Shown piece by piece: positions 27,138 to 36,598 of a stretch of DNA of 50,770 nt (within the stretch, counting starts at the first letter, position 1; each line of letters opens with the position of its first letter). The stretch is from Desulfotalea sp. (GTDB lineage Bacteria; Desulfobacterota; Desulfobulbia; Desulfobulbales; Desulfocapsaceae). The stretch spans positions 1 to 50,770 of the forward strand of contig NVXR01000020.1 of the NCBI GenBank assembly GCA_002733995.1, given 5' to 3'. The notes below the pieces were generated by a model. It did no database searches. It was not told where the DNA came from and was given only the letters and a program-made list of their open reading frames with translations. The position numbers and the translations under genes are program-made.

Positions 27138-27735
27138 GTGTCCCTCAACTTCCTATCCCTCTTGCTAACCTTTGTTTACAAAAAACAAGCAATAATTTAT
27201 CTGGCAACAGTACCACGAAATAGTGCACAAATCGTCGCCTGTTTTTTTGAGACCTAAGGGACCCCATCGCCTGGGCAACCGGTGTTGAACTGGAGATGAA
27301 AGACCTAGGGTATCAGAATCCGTGAAGAGCCAAGAATACCTCATATGGCCTCACTTTGGGGAAATACCTTAACACCATTTTCCCCCAAAAAGCAATCACC
27401 ACTCATCCGCCCCAAAAGAGTACAGCCAAATACCCACCAGAGCATGTGGGTATAAGAAACAGTATTACCGTGCAACTCCAACAACTTTCAGGGCGCGACA
27501 ACGCAGAGATCTCGGGCAGCGAGGACAGATCAAGGTCCCGCGGCCGCCATCGTCTGGCATTATTGTCACCTCTTGTTACCTATAAAAAAGCAATGATGAA
27601 TTGTTGTTGATAATCTGTTGCAACCATTGAGCCCCCCATATTCGCCTTGAAAGAATAATCTTCAGTTGCAAACTGAAAACCGATCATCCCCCATAAACAT
27701 CAAAACCAGTGGTTATTTATTCAGCTGTACGGATG
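27138..27735. other. 600-base gene-free region between tRNA-Leu and tctA
   Basis: No ORF with a convincing ribosome site or recognisable product is seen. A small hairpin, TTCAGTT-GCA-AACTGAA (about 27661-27677), lies past the tctA stop and may end the tct transcript. The remainder looks like decayed sequence. Confidence 0.5.
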
Positions 27736-29253
27736 TTATTTTCCTCTAACGTACTTAATAGCAGAGCGTGTAAGGGGCATTGTGAGGATGAAGATTGTGG
27801 CAAGGTTAATTCCCAGAGTAATTGGCCGCTCCCACATAAAAGACATGGAATCGTCATAGATCATTAATGCCCTTCGTAGATTATCTTCCATCAGTCCACC
27901 CAGTATAAAACCCAAAAGCAAAGGTGCCATAGGAAAATTCATCAGCCGTAAAGCCATTGCAGCGATACAAAAGAACACCATCATCTGAATATCAAAATCA
28001 TTAAACGTTACAAGATAGACACCCATGAGGGAGAAGAATAGAATAACCGGTACCATAATATTTCGCGGTATCGCGAGTAATCTTGCGAAATATGGGATCA
28101 GTGGCAAGTTGAGGATGAGAAGAAAAACATTGCCCAGATACATGGACATAATCACCCCCCAAAAAACATCGGGGCGTTCAACAAACATGCGAGGACCAGG
28201 CTCTATGCCGTAGGCGATAAGAGCCCCAAGCATGACGGCTGTTGTCCCTGAGCCAGGGATACCAAGGGTGAGTAAGGGGACAAAAGAACCGGTGCTTGCG
28301 GCATTATTACCTGTTTCAGGTGCCGCAAGACCACGTAAACTCCCTTTACCGAATTTTTTCTGTTCTTCCTTTGATGCCAGGTTCCTTTCCATGCCATAGG
28401 CCATAAAAGAACCAAGAGTTGCACCCGCACCAGGCAAAACCCCTACAAAAAAACCAAGTATGGAAGATCTCAGGATTGTAGGAAGGATGAATTTGAACTC
28501 TTTCTTGGTAACCTTCAAACTTTTAAAACCGATCATTTTGGCTTTAAAACTGTCCGAACATGCATCTCGTTTCAAAACGATCGATAATGCTTCGGTAAGG
28601 GCAAAGGTTGCCATGGCCAACATAAGAAACTCAATCCCGTCCAGAAGCTCCAAGGAGCCAAAAGTAAAACGCTGGATCCCTGATGTCTGATCCGTGCCAA
28701 CGGTTGCGAGCATCAGGCCTACAATGACCATTAGTAGAGCCTTGAGCACCCCACCACGCCCTGCAAATGCGGATACCGCAGTGAGCCCCAACAGCATAAG
28801 GGCAAAATAATCAGCGGATTGAAAACTGGTGGCCACACTTGCAAGCATTGGAGCAAAAAACATCATCAATATTACCGCAATCGTGCCACCGGAAAAAGAT
28901 GAATAGGCCGCGATGGCAAGTGCCTTGCCGGGGTATCCCTGTCGAGCCAAGGGATACCCGTCTAGTGCCGTTGCGACCGTTGCCGCCTCTCCCGGGGCAT
29001 TGATTAAAATTGATGACGTTGAACCACCAAATATCGCTCCATAATATACACCAGAAAGTAAAACCATACCTGTGGTTGGATCAAGACCATAGGTTACAGG
29101 TATCATCAGAGCCACAGCCGTGATAGGGCCGAGCCCCGGCAACATACCGATAAAACTGCCGGCAAAGCAGCCCATAAGAACCATGGCAATATTAATTGGG
29201 ATGAGGGTAGTTGTAATTCCTGTCAGCATCCCACTTATCATTCCTTCCCACAT
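27736..29253 (-). CDS. tctA: Tripartite tricarboxylate transporter, large membrane subunit TctA
   Basis: A 505-residue integral membrane protein with about eleven hydrophobic helices. The TctA signature is visible: GMLPGLGPITAVALMIP, LINAPGEAATVATALDGYPLARQG, and TLGIPGSGTTAVMLGALIAYG in the second half. It imports a carboxylate using an ion gradient, together with TctB and the periplasmic TctC. Its start overlaps the tctB stop (TGATG), so translation is coupled. Confidence 0.95.
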   Translation of the reverse strand: MWEGMISGMLTGITTTLIPINIAMVLMGCFAGSFIGMLPGLGPITAVALMIPVTYGLDPTTGMVLLSGVYYGAIFGGSTSSILINAPGEAATVATALDGYPLARQGYPGKALAIAAYSSFSGGTIAVILMMFFAPMLASVATSFQSADYFALMLLGLTAVSAFAGRGGVLKALLMVIVGLMLATVGTDQTSGIQRFTFGSLELLDGIEFLMLAMATFALTEALSIVLKRDACSDSFKAKMIGFKSLKVTKKEFKFILPTILRSSILGFFVGVLPGAGATLGSFMAYGMERNLASKEEQKKFGKGSLRGLAAPETGNNAASTGSFVPLLTLGIPGSGTTAVMLGALIAYGIEPGPRMFVERPDVFWGVIMSMYLGNVFLLILNLPLIPYFARLLAIPRNIMVPVILFFSLMGVYLVTFNDFDIQMMVFFCIAAMALRLMNFPMAPLLLGFILGGLMEDNLRRALMIYDDSMSFMWERPITLGINLATIFILTMPLTRSAIKYVRGK

Positions 29254-29732
29254 CACAAGACTCCCAATTGGTAAAATAATTCACCCGGAGCAATGTAAAC
29301 TCCAAGCAGTCCTGACAAGATAAACCAGAGAGTCATCACCAAGAAGACAGCCGAAAAGAACATGCGTTTGATTCGCCGTTCGCCAAGGATAGTGAAACCA
29401 CCGAGTAGAAAAAAAATGGAAGAGAGGATGAAACCAAGCCACTTCATGATCAATCCGAAGATAAACATGAGTACCACAAGCATAATTGCCGTTGACCAGT
29501 CCATCCCCCCCGTGGCCTCTGAAAGACTTTTTTTCCCAGCTGGATCGACTGTTGGCAGGCCAATAATCGTTACGGAGAGTAACACCCCTGCAACCGCTAG
29601 AGCATATGGCAAGGTTCGTGCGGTGAACACCTCCTGTTGAGATAGAAATGAAAGTGGTATTTCCGTTGCCAACAATCCATAAGCCAACGAAAAAAGGAGT
29701 ATAACCAGTGCTCCAACCTTCTCCCTTGCCAT
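29253..29732 (-). CDS. tctB: Tripartite tricarboxylate transporter, small membrane subunit TctB
   Basis: A 159-residue membrane protein with four predicted helices, the usual TctB size and layout. The sequence is poorly conserved in the family, so the call leans on position between tctC and tctA. The ATG at 29732 is chosen because GGAG lies six bases before it; the frame could begin at 29744. It overlaps tctA by one base. Confidence 0.88.
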   Translation of the reverse strand: MAREKVGALVILLFSLAYGLLATEIPLSFLSQQEVFTARTLPYALAVAGVLLSVTIIGLPTVDPAGKKSLSEATGGMDWSTAIMLVVLMFIFGLIMKWLGFILSSIFFLLGGFTILGERRIKRMFFSAVFLVMTLWFILSGLLGVYIAPGELFYQLGVL

Positions 29733-29805
29733 TATAAACTCCATTACTCAATCATTGATCATTACGGCTTGGCCCCATGCCAACCGCCCCAAAGCACGTT
29801 GATGC

Positions 29806-30798
29806 TTACTCAAGAAAGCCGAGTTTGCGCATCATGTCGCCAAGGGTCTGTTCCTGATTTTCAAGAAAAGAATAAAATTCATCACCCGACTGATAAAGAT
29901 TTTGCCAACCGTGCTTTGTGCGAATCTCTTCCCACTCAGGGGTGGCATACATTTTTTTCAGCAGAATTCTGTACTCCTCCGCCTTCTCTTTTGCCAGGTT
30001 AGGAACTCCGAAAAATCCACGCCAGTTGGCAAAAACCACATCATAACCAAGTTCCTTTACCGTAGCGACCTCAGGAGCCTGGCTGAGTCTCTTGGCAGAA
30101 GTTACTGCCAGGATTCTAACAACGCCTTGCCTTGCAAGCCCCAGCGCTTCACTAAAGCCTGTGGAAAGGATCTGGACATCACCGGACAACAAGCCCGCCA
30201 TAGCCTTGCCCCCGGCATCATAGGGGATGTATTTAACTTTTAAAGGGTCTTCTCCCGCCGCCTGAAATACCATTGCAGGAACCAGATGATCCATACTACC
30301 CCTGACTGAGCCCCCACCAATTTTTACGGATTTTGGATCTTTGTTAAAATCTGCAACCACCTCTTTAAAGCTGGTATATTTAGAATCTTTGGCCACAACG
30401 AAAGCTGCGTAATCGGCAATAACCGAAGCAATAGGTGTGAGATCTCTAAACGATTGGGGGAAGACTCCAGTGAGGGAGCGGATGATAATCGGCGTAGAAT
30501 TCACCAGCAGGGTCCCCTCCTGGCGCTCTGCTGTACTAATCAGATGATTGAGAGCTTTACCGCCACCTCCACCCGACATATTTTCGAACGAAGCCTGCTC
30601 TAGGAGCTTTGAGTCAAGCAGGGCCTTGCCTACACCACGAGCCGTACCATCCCAACCTCCACCGGCACCACCAGGAATGAGAAAATGAATTTTCTTTATC
30701 TCAGTTGCGCCCAGCGGAGAAACTAGCAGTCCTATTGCAAGAGCACAGGACAAAATTGCAACGCTAATCCGAGTTGATCTACTCTTTCCTCGTCTCAT
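29806..30798 (-). CDS. tctC: Tripartite tricarboxylate transporter, periplasmic receptor TctC
   Basis: A 330-residue extracytoplasmic binding protein of the Bug/TctC family. A signal peptide (residues 1 to about 32) with a twin-basic N-terminus and hydrophobic core ends at LGATEI. The mature part shows FLIPGGAGGGWDGTARGVGKAL and later VKIGGGSVRGSMDHL and KYIPYDAGGKAMAGLLSGDVQ, all typical. The ATG at 30798 is chosen because GGAG lies seven bases before it. First gene of tctCBA, divergent from a two-component system. Confidence 0.95.
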   Translation of the reverse strand: MRRGKSRSTRISVAILSCALAIGLLVSPLGATEIKKIHFLIPGGAGGGWDGTARGVGKALLDSKLLEQASFENMSGGGGGKALNHLISTAERQEGTLLVNSTPIIIRSLTGVFPQSFRDLTPIASVIADYAAFVVAKDSKYTSFKEVVADFNKDPKSVKIGGGSVRGSMDHLVPAMVFQAAGEDPLKVKYIPYDAGGKAMAGLLSGDVQILSTGFSEALGLARQGVVRILAVTSAKRLSQAPEVATVKELGYDVVFANWRGFFGVPNLAKEKAEEYRILLKKMYATPEWEEIRTKHGWQNLYQSGDEFYSFLENQEQTLGDMMRKLGFLE

Positions 30799-30850
30799 AT
30801 ACACTCTCCATATTTGATTTTAATGGGCGCACATACAGGGAAACATCGGT

Positions 30851-30876
30851 TGGTTTCTGGTATATACCAAAAACCA
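30851..30876. promoter_or_regulatory. 26-bp inverted repeat upstream of tctC
   Basis: TGGTTTCTGGTA-TATACCAAAAACCA is an almost perfect palindrome (one C-A mismatch pair), 53 bases before the tctC start. Possible operator for the divergent response regulator. Nearby sequence up to 31083 holds no gene. Confidence 0.5.
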
Positions 30877-31095
30877 CAGCTCTGGACATGCACCTTAAAA
30901 AAGGCTAAGAAGAAAGGAAGTTAATTTGCTTGTTAGCCAATCCGTGGTTAAAAATACCCCTATCGTATGGCTATATTCGACAACAATTAACTAAATGTAA
31001 ATATTGGTGATTTTAAGAATTAAAAAACCTTTTTGAACCTTTTATTCATATTGTTCATGTAAGCATTAAAACCTAAAAACCTATTGGACCAGAAG

Positions 31096-32724
31096 ATGGT
31101 AAAAAGTGGCAAGTGTTTCTATGGTGGAATGAAGCCCAAAAAACTCAAAACCAAAATGGTTATACTGATATTGGGACTCATTGTGTCCATTGTGGGTGCC
31201 GGCGGAATATTTTCGCTGCAACTAATCACCTCAATACTTGAATGCCAGATAGGCAACAGAGCCTTGAACGTCTCCCAGGCCGTAGCCCTCATCCCCGCAG
31301 TACACAGGGACTTAGAAAGAGGGGATATCAGCCAGTCATCTATCCAGAGGATTGTAGATAAAATTAGACGCACCACAAAAGCGCAGTTTATTGTGGTTGG
31401 AGACCGCGACGGCAAACGATATTCCCATCCGATTCATAATAGAATTGGTCAGTTTATGGTTGGAGGCGACAATGACATGGCTCTTAAGCAGGGCAAATCA
31501 TACATCTCTAAGGCCACGGGCACTCTGGGCCCCTCAATACGTGGGAAAGTACCTGTTTTTAATGACAATGGTGATATTATTGGTATTGTCTCTGTTGGCT
31601 ACCTGGTTCAGAATGTCAATTCCTTGATAAGAGGATACCACGCTAAGATAGCTTTCTTTCTTGTGGCTGCGATACTGTTTGGCATAGCGGTTACACTCAA
31701 AATCACCAGCGGATTCAAAAAAGCGATATTCGGTTTAGAACCCGAGGGAATTTCGGCTCTTTTGCAGGAACGAACCACAACCCTTGAAACAATTCGAGAA
31801 GGGGTGCTAGCCATTGACAAGCAGGGCCTGATAACAACTATTAATCAAGCGGCAATTACCACCTTATGCCTCGGTAATATTGAAAATATTATTGGCCGCC
31901 CAGTGTTGGAAATCCTGCCTCAAACTCCGATTATTGATATACTCAAAACAGGAGCGAGTCAACTTGACGAGGAGTTTCTAGTCGGAGACAGTAAAATTAT
32001 TGCCAACCTAATTCCTGTGATCAATGATGGTATAATAACAGGTGCAGTCTCTAGTTTTCGCAACAAAGATGAGCTTGATATCCTCGCCAAGAAGTTCTCT
32101 CAGATCAAAAAATATTCAGAAATACTTAGGGTGCAGACCCATGACTATTCGAATAAACTCTATACAATTTCCGGATTGATTCAACTCGGTGCCTACCAGG
32201 AAGCGGTTGATCTGATCGGCAGCGAAACAACCGGCTATCAGGAGCTGATCAACTCTCTGATGACTATTGTTCCCGACCCCATTCTCGCCGGTACAATTCT
32301 TGGAAAATATAACAAGTCAAAAGAGCTTAAGGTGAATTTCTCTATCGATCCTGACAGCAGTATGCTTGATGTGCCTGCTGATATTAGCAGGGATAAACTT
32401 GTTACCATTATCGGTAATATTCTTGATAATTGTTTTGAAGCAGTACAAGAAAAGGATATTACACAACGACGGGTTACCCTAGCCATGACAGATCTTGGTA
32501 ATGATCTGATATTTGAATTTGATGATTCAGGCCACGGTATTTCTGAAACAAAAATGGACACCCTATTTTCTAAAGGATTTACCACAAAGAAAAAGAAACA
32601 GGGACACGGCATGGGCCTCTTTCTTGTAGAAAAAGCTCTTAACGAATTACAGGGGAGTATCAGTGCAGGCTCTTCGGAACTGGGCGGTGCGGCATTTACG
32701 GTAATCATACCTAAACACAGGTAA
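31096..32724 (+). CDS. Sensor histidine kinase, CitA/DcuS type
   Basis: About 542 residues. One N-terminal membrane helix, a periplasmic single-Cache domain (about 45-180, with HPIHNRIGQ and GVP-like segments), a second helix, a cytoplasmic PAS domain (about 225-330) and the DcuS/CitA kinase core. The phospho-accepting His lies in VQTHDYSNKLYTISGLIQLG. The ATP-binding part has GNILDNCFEA, DDSGHGI and GHGMGLFLVEKAL. Start taken as the ATG at 31096; TTG at 31084 or ATG at 31129 are possible. It is next to its response regulator and divergent from tctCBA, which it probably controls in response to a carboxylate. Confidence 0.9.
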   Translation: MVKSGKCFYGGMKPKKLKTKMVILILGLIVSIVGAGGIFSLQLITSILECQIGNRALNVSQAVALIPAVHRDLERGDISQSSIQRIVDKIRRTTKAQFIVVGDRDGKRYSHPIHNRIGQFMVGGDNDMALKQGKSYISKATGTLGPSIRGKVPVFNDNGDIIGIVSVGYLVQNVNSLIRGYHAKIAFFLVAAILFGIAVTLKITSGFKKAIFGLEPEGISALLQERTTTLETIREGVLAIDKQGLITTINQAAITTLCLGNIENIIGRPVLEILPQTPIIDILKTGASQLDEEFLVGDSKIIANLIPVINDGIITGAVSSFRNKDELDILAKKFSQIKKYSEILRVQTHDYSNKLYTISGLIQLGAYQEAVDLIGSETTGYQELINSLMTIVPDPILAGTILGKYNKSKELKVNFSIDPDSSMLDVPADISRDKLVTIIGNILDNCFEAVQEKDITQRRVTLAMTDLGNDLIFEFDDSGHGISETKMDTLFSKGFTTKKKKQGHGMGLFLVEKALNELQGSISAGSSELGGAAFTVIIPKHR

Positions 32725-32727
32725 CTC

Positions 32728-33429
32728 ATGGAACCTATCCAAATAGTCATTGTAGAAGATGACGAAAGAATAGCCGAAATTCAACAAATATTTGCAGAAA
32801 AAATCAGTGGCGTTACCGTTGCAGGTATCGCCCATACTATCCTTGAAGGAGAAGAGATGCTGCATGTTTTGCAGCCTGATCTAGTACTGTTGGATATCTT
32901 TTTCCCCGATGGAAACGGTCTTGAATTACTCTGGAAAATAAGAAGAAACTACAAGGCTACAGATATTGTGCTTATCACTGCAGCCAAGGAAAAGAATATT
33001 TTCCAGGAAGCTCTCAGGGGCGGAGTCTTCGACTATATCCTCAAACCTCTCAGCTATAGCCGCTTTCAAAACTCGATCAGCAGGTACATTGAGCACCGTA
33101 AAAAATTGCGAGAAATAACCACCATTGATCAACGGGATGTGGATGTCTTTTTACATCAGGAAAAACATGGTTTTGGTCATAAAGAAGAGTTACCCAAAGG
33201 TATTGACCCTATAACTCTGCAAAAAGTGACTTCTATTATGGAGTTAATAGACAGTGAGGGCATTAATGCCCAACAGACGGGAGGGAGGCTTGGTGTGAGT
33301 CGTACCACCTCAAGGCGATACCTTGAATACCTTGTGGCAACGGGGCTGATAATCGCCGATCTCTGTTATGGCACCCCGGGAAGACCGGAAAGAAAATATT
33401 ATAAGGTATCATGTCAAACCACCATTTAA
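32728..33429 (+). CDS. Response regulator, CitB/DcuR type
   Basis: A 233-residue regulator. The receiver domain has the acidic pair EDD at the start, the phospho-acceptor Asp in LVLLDIFFPDGNGLE and the Lys in YILKPLSYSRFQ. The C-terminal DNA-binding part contains the helix-turn-helix NAQQTGGRLGVSRTTSRRYLEYL, as in CitB, DcuR and DctR. It starts three bases after the kinase gene, so the two form an operon. Confidence 0.92.
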   Translation: MEPIQIVIVEDDERIAEIQQIFAEKISGVTVAGIAHTILEGEEMLHVLQPDLVLLDIFFPDGNGLELLWKIRRNYKATDIVLITAAKEKNIFQEALRGGVFDYILKPLSYSRFQNSISRYIEHRKKLREITTIDQRDVDVFLHQEKHGFGHKEELPKGIDPITLQKVTSIMELIDSEGINAQQTGGRLGVSRTTSRRYLEYLVATGLIIADLCYGTPGRPERKYYKVSCQTTI

Positions 33430-33610
33430 GTTCAGAAATCCCTTTGATTATGAGTTACCTTTTCCATCCAGCAAAGGCTTGATTAACAATTCTACAATAT
33501 CTCCATATACTTGTCGGCGAAAAATAGCGGCACCAAATGGCCACAAAACCGCAGAGACACCGACGGTTAACCACCAGCATAAGCCAAAGTCACCTGGGTG
33601 ATGTTAAAGA

Positions 33611-35365
33611 CTATACAGAGGCATGTTTGTCCAGTAATTGCAATCGCCTGTAGAGTGTACGGATACCGATTCCTAGCTCTTCTGCCGCAGCTTTTTTACC
33701 CTTAACAGACCAACCGTGCCGATCAAGCGTTGAGACAATGGTTACTAACTCAGTGCTACTTACATTAGCTCGTACCTCCGAAGAGGGACCAGCAATCCTT
33801 TTCTCTGCAACAATAAATCTCTCGGGCAGACTGTCCATTGTGATGATTTTACCCTCAGCCATATTCACACAATATTCTATAATATTCTGTAGCTCCCTGA
33901 TATTTCCAGGCCAGTGATGATCCAAGAGAAGCGACAGTATATCGTCTGATATCCCTTCAATATTTTTGCCTAATTTCTGATTACACTCCTTGAGAAATTG
34001 ATTTGCGAGTATTTCGATATCATCTTTTCTGGTACAAAGAGGTGGGATCTCAATCGGGATGACGTTGAGTCGATAGAAAAGATCAGAACGAAATTTTTTC
34101 GTTAGAACCAGTTCTTCGATATCTTGATTGGTCGCAGCAATAATGCGAACGTCAATGGGTACCGGAGCCCCCCCTCCAACCCGTTGCAGCGAATAATCTT
34201 GGAGTACGTTAAGAAGTTTAACCTGCAGATGAAGAGGCATTTCGCTAATCTCGTCTAAAAATAGCGTCCCACCTTCTGCCAGTTCAAAACGACCTAATTT
34301 ACCACCCTTTTGGGCTCCGCTAAAGGCCCCTTCTTCATAGCCAAAGAGTTCACTCTCAAAGAGAGTCTCAGGGATACTTCCACAGTTCACAGACACAAAA
34401 GGAGCGTTGCGACGTTTTCCGCTAAAATGGATGGCTTTTGCCAGGAGCCCCTTTCCTGTCCCGGTCTCCCCGGTTATAAGAACTGTTGAAAGTGAGTTGG
34501 CTATTTTTTCAGCTTGTTGCCGAATCTTTCTTATACCGTGGCTCTTACCTTTAATACTCTCAAGCGTAATACGGGGCCCTGATATTTTTTTTATCTCGCA
34601 ATACTTCTGCCGCTTCTTCTCAATACGTATGTAAATGACAGCACCGTCAAATTTGCCGTGTTGGCTAACCGGTACAGAAGAAACATATACTTGAGAATCA
34701 ACAATACGAACACGGATGTCAACAAGGGGGTGGCCCTCTAGAATCTTATCCACAATTCGTTCTGGGAAAATATGATAGATTGAGCGTGTGTAGAGATCAC
34801 AAAAAGAAAAGAGTTCAAGGGTCAAGTTGTTACACTGGAGAATCGCTCCGTTATGGTCCACTGTAAAAACAGCGGATCGAGAGAGATCGAGTGTGCATTG
34901 CAACATCCTATTATTGGTATCAAATTGCCTTATTTGCTCCTTGTTCTGAACTGCCTCTGTCACCCATTCCGAAAAAGCAGCTACGGCATGGGTATACATT
35001 TTGGTCTTTCGGCTGATACGATCGTGGCCTTGTTTGGAAAAAGAGGTAAAGGTTACAACGCCAATCGCAGCTTCACCCAACTTTATACTTTTAAGAATTT
35101 CAATAGTTGATGGACAGTGTCCTTTAAACCTGCAACCGAAACAGGCTTCCATGTGACCTGGTTTATTGACCAAGACATTGCCATGATCCATAACTTCTTC
35201 TATCGATGGGGCATGTACAGTACTGCCCTTCTGTTTGAGATAGCCATCTGTGCAGGAAACAAGGCAACTTTCAAGGTCAAATACAGCAACATCAACATCA
35301 AAAACAGTGGAAACAATCCGTGTCATTCTATTAAGTTCTGTCTCGTATTTCTGCAGCAAAGTCAT
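33611..35365 (-). CDS. Sigma-54-dependent transcriptional activator with cysteine-rich sensor region
   Basis: A 584-residue enhancer-binding protein. The N-terminal region (1-140) is GAF-like and has cysteines at 34, 38, 75, 78 and 84, with a C-x2-C-x5-C group that could bind a metal or Fe-S cluster. A PAS domain lies near 155-245. The AAA+ domain has Walker A GETGTGKG (299-306), a sigma-54 contact loop GAFSGA (346-351, Thr replaced by Ser) and Walker B TLFLDE. The C-terminal Fis-type helix-turn-helix ends GIGIRTLYRRLQ. It is divergent from the dehydrogenase-GcvP-like-ABC cluster and is its likely activator. Confidence 0.92.
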   Translation of the reverse strand: MTLLQKYETELNRMTRIVSTVFDVDVAVFDLESCLVSCTDGYLKQKGSTVHAPSIEEVMDHGNVLVNKPGHMEACFGCRFKGHCPSTIEILKSIKLGEAAIGVVTFTSFSKQGHDRISRKTKMYTHAVAAFSEWVTEAVQNKEQIRQFDTNNRMLQCTLDLSRSAVFTVDHNGAILQCNNLTLELFSFCDLYTRSIYHIFPERIVDKILEGHPLVDIRVRIVDSQVYVSSVPVSQHGKFDGAVIYIRIEKKRQKYCEIKKISGPRITLESIKGKSHGIRKIRQQAEKIANSLSTVLITGETGTGKGLLAKAIHFSGKRRNAPFVSVNCGSIPETLFESELFGYEEGAFSGAQKGGKLGRFELAEGGTLFLDEISEMPLHLQVKLLNVLQDYSLQRVGGGAPVPIDVRIIAATNQDIEELVLTKKFRSDLFYRLNVIPIEIPPLCTRKDDIEILANQFLKECNQKLGKNIEGISDDILSLLLDHHWPGNIRELQNIIEYCVNMAEGKIITMDSLPERFIVAEKRIAGPSSEVRANVSSTELVTIVSTLDRHGWSVKGKKAAAEELGIGIRTLYRRLQLLDKHASV

Positions 35366-35454
35366 CGCATAATCTCCAAGAATGTTTTTCTGTTATTCCT
35401 TCGAGTGTACAATTATTTAATTATCAAATTTATTGGCTTAACGTATCCACAATG

Positions 35455-35501
35455 TGTCAACTTGACAAGCGAGGTGACACACCTGACAAAGAATTTTGAC
35501 A
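35455..35501. promoter_or_regulatory. Array of TGACA repeats, candidate activator-binding region
   Basis: TGTCAACTTGACA (35455-35467) is a perfect inverted repeat. TGACA then recurs at 35475, 35484 and 35497. The array lies about 90 bases upstream of the activator gene and about 130-180 bases upstream of the sigma-54-type promoter, a usual enhancer distance. Confidence 0.55.
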
Positions 35502-35630
35502 AAAGAGACCTATAAATTTTGCACCTATGAATCCTCTCTTTGTTGCAGAGGAAAAGAGCCACAGATAACACCCTGTAATAACACCCCAAATCACAAACTA
35601 CCCTGTACCGCAGCACGACGAGCAGTAAAA

Positions 35631-35645
35631 CGGCATGGATCCTGC
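35631..35645 (+). promoter_or_regulatory. Candidate sigma-54 promoter of the dehydrogenase/GcvP-like/ABC cluster
   Basis: CGGCATGGATCCTGC has the obligatory GG and GC dinucleotides separated by exactly ten bases and matches the -24/-12 consensus TGGCAC-N5-TTGC at 7 of 10 positions. Transcription would start near 35656, about 68 bases before the dehydrogenase ATG. Confidence 0.55.
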
Positions 35646-35723
35646 TCCTACTACACCAATGTAATCTCTCTATATAAATTTATTATCCCCATGGGAACAT
35701 TTAAGCAACGGAGAACCTTGCAC

Positions 35724-36518
35724 ATGATACACAAACAAGACCTGTTAACCCTCGAAGGAAAAGTGGCAATTATTACCGGCGCTGCCTCTGGTATCGGACT
35801 TGCCACCGCTCAGTTACTCTCTGCTCACGGGGCAAAAGTTGCTCTTTTTGATGTCAATCCACAGGGGCAGAAAGAAGCGGACAAACTGTGCCTTGAAGGA
35901 CGCAAAGCAATGTTTTGTACGTGTGATGTTGCTTCAGCCAATAGCGTACAAGAGGCCGTAAAATCGGTGATGAATACCTGGGAAAGGGTTGATATTCTCT
36001 TTAATAATGCCGGGGTTACAGTACGGAAAACTGTTGTTGATCTCACAGAAGAGGAATGGGATTTCGTCTTAAATGTTGGCCTAAAGGGTACATTCTTGCT
36101 CTCCAAATACGTTGTACCTATCATGGCAGCCCAAGGAGGTGGATCCATCATTAACACAGGTTCGGGTTGGGGATTAAAAGGCGGTGATCTCGCCGCCGCC
36201 TACTGCGCAGTAAAAGGTGGGATCGTCAATTTGACCAGGGCAATGGCAATTGACCATGGACCACAGAAGATTCGTGTCAATAGCGTTAATCCGGGCGACA
36301 CCGACACCTCAATGCTACGAGATGAAGGTGTGCAAACAGGCGCTGTAAACGACTCGGTAAGTGAGAATGAATATTTAGCTGAGTGCGGTACTGATCGTCC
36401 TCTTAAACGTATCGGAATGCCAATAGATATAGCCCAGGCGGTGCTCTATCTGGCAAGCGACTTGTCGGGCTGGGTAACTGGAACTGCTCTGGTGGTTGAC
36501 GGTGGTGGTATTGCCTAG
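35724..36518 (+). CDS. Short-chain dehydrogenase/reductase
   Basis: A 264-residue classical SDR. The cofactor motif TGAASGIG lies near residue 19 and NNAG near 95. The catalytic Ser (INTGSGWG), Tyr and Lys (YCAVK) are present. The Asp in LFDVNP after beta-2 favours NAD over NADP. Substrate not predictable. The ATG at 35724 is chosen because GGAG lies ten bases before it and the protein then begins like other SDRs; the frame is open back to 35496. First gene of the sigma-54-linked cluster. Confidence 0.9.
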   Translation: MIHKQDLLTLEGKVAIITGAASGIGLATAQLLSAHGAKVALFDVNPQGQKEADKLCLEGRKAMFCTCDVASANSVQEAVKSVMNTWERVDILFNNAGVTVRKTVVDLTEEEWDFVLNVGLKGTFLLSKYVVPIMAAQGGGSIINTGSGWGLKGGDLAAAYCAVKGGIVNLTRAMAIDHGPQKIRVNSVNPGDTDTSMLRDEGVQTGAVNDSVSENEYLAECGTDRPLKRIGMPIDIAQAVLYLASDLSGWVTGTALVVDGGGIA

Positions 36519-36598
36519 CTGGGAGACGGCCCAGTATGAAATGAGCAGCATCTTCTGAAAAACTTGAATGAGAAAATACCATCACGGAGGAAGTGGTC

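Noticed and set aside
29281..29751. 156-codon minus-strand frame overlapping tctB
   Set aside because: It lies within tctB in another frame, has low-complexity Gly/Trp-rich content and no family signature.
35496..35723. Long N-terminal extension of the short-chain dehydrogenase
   Set aside because: It would cover the candidate sigma-54 promoter and has no similarity to SDR proteins; the ATG at 35724 has a ribosome site.
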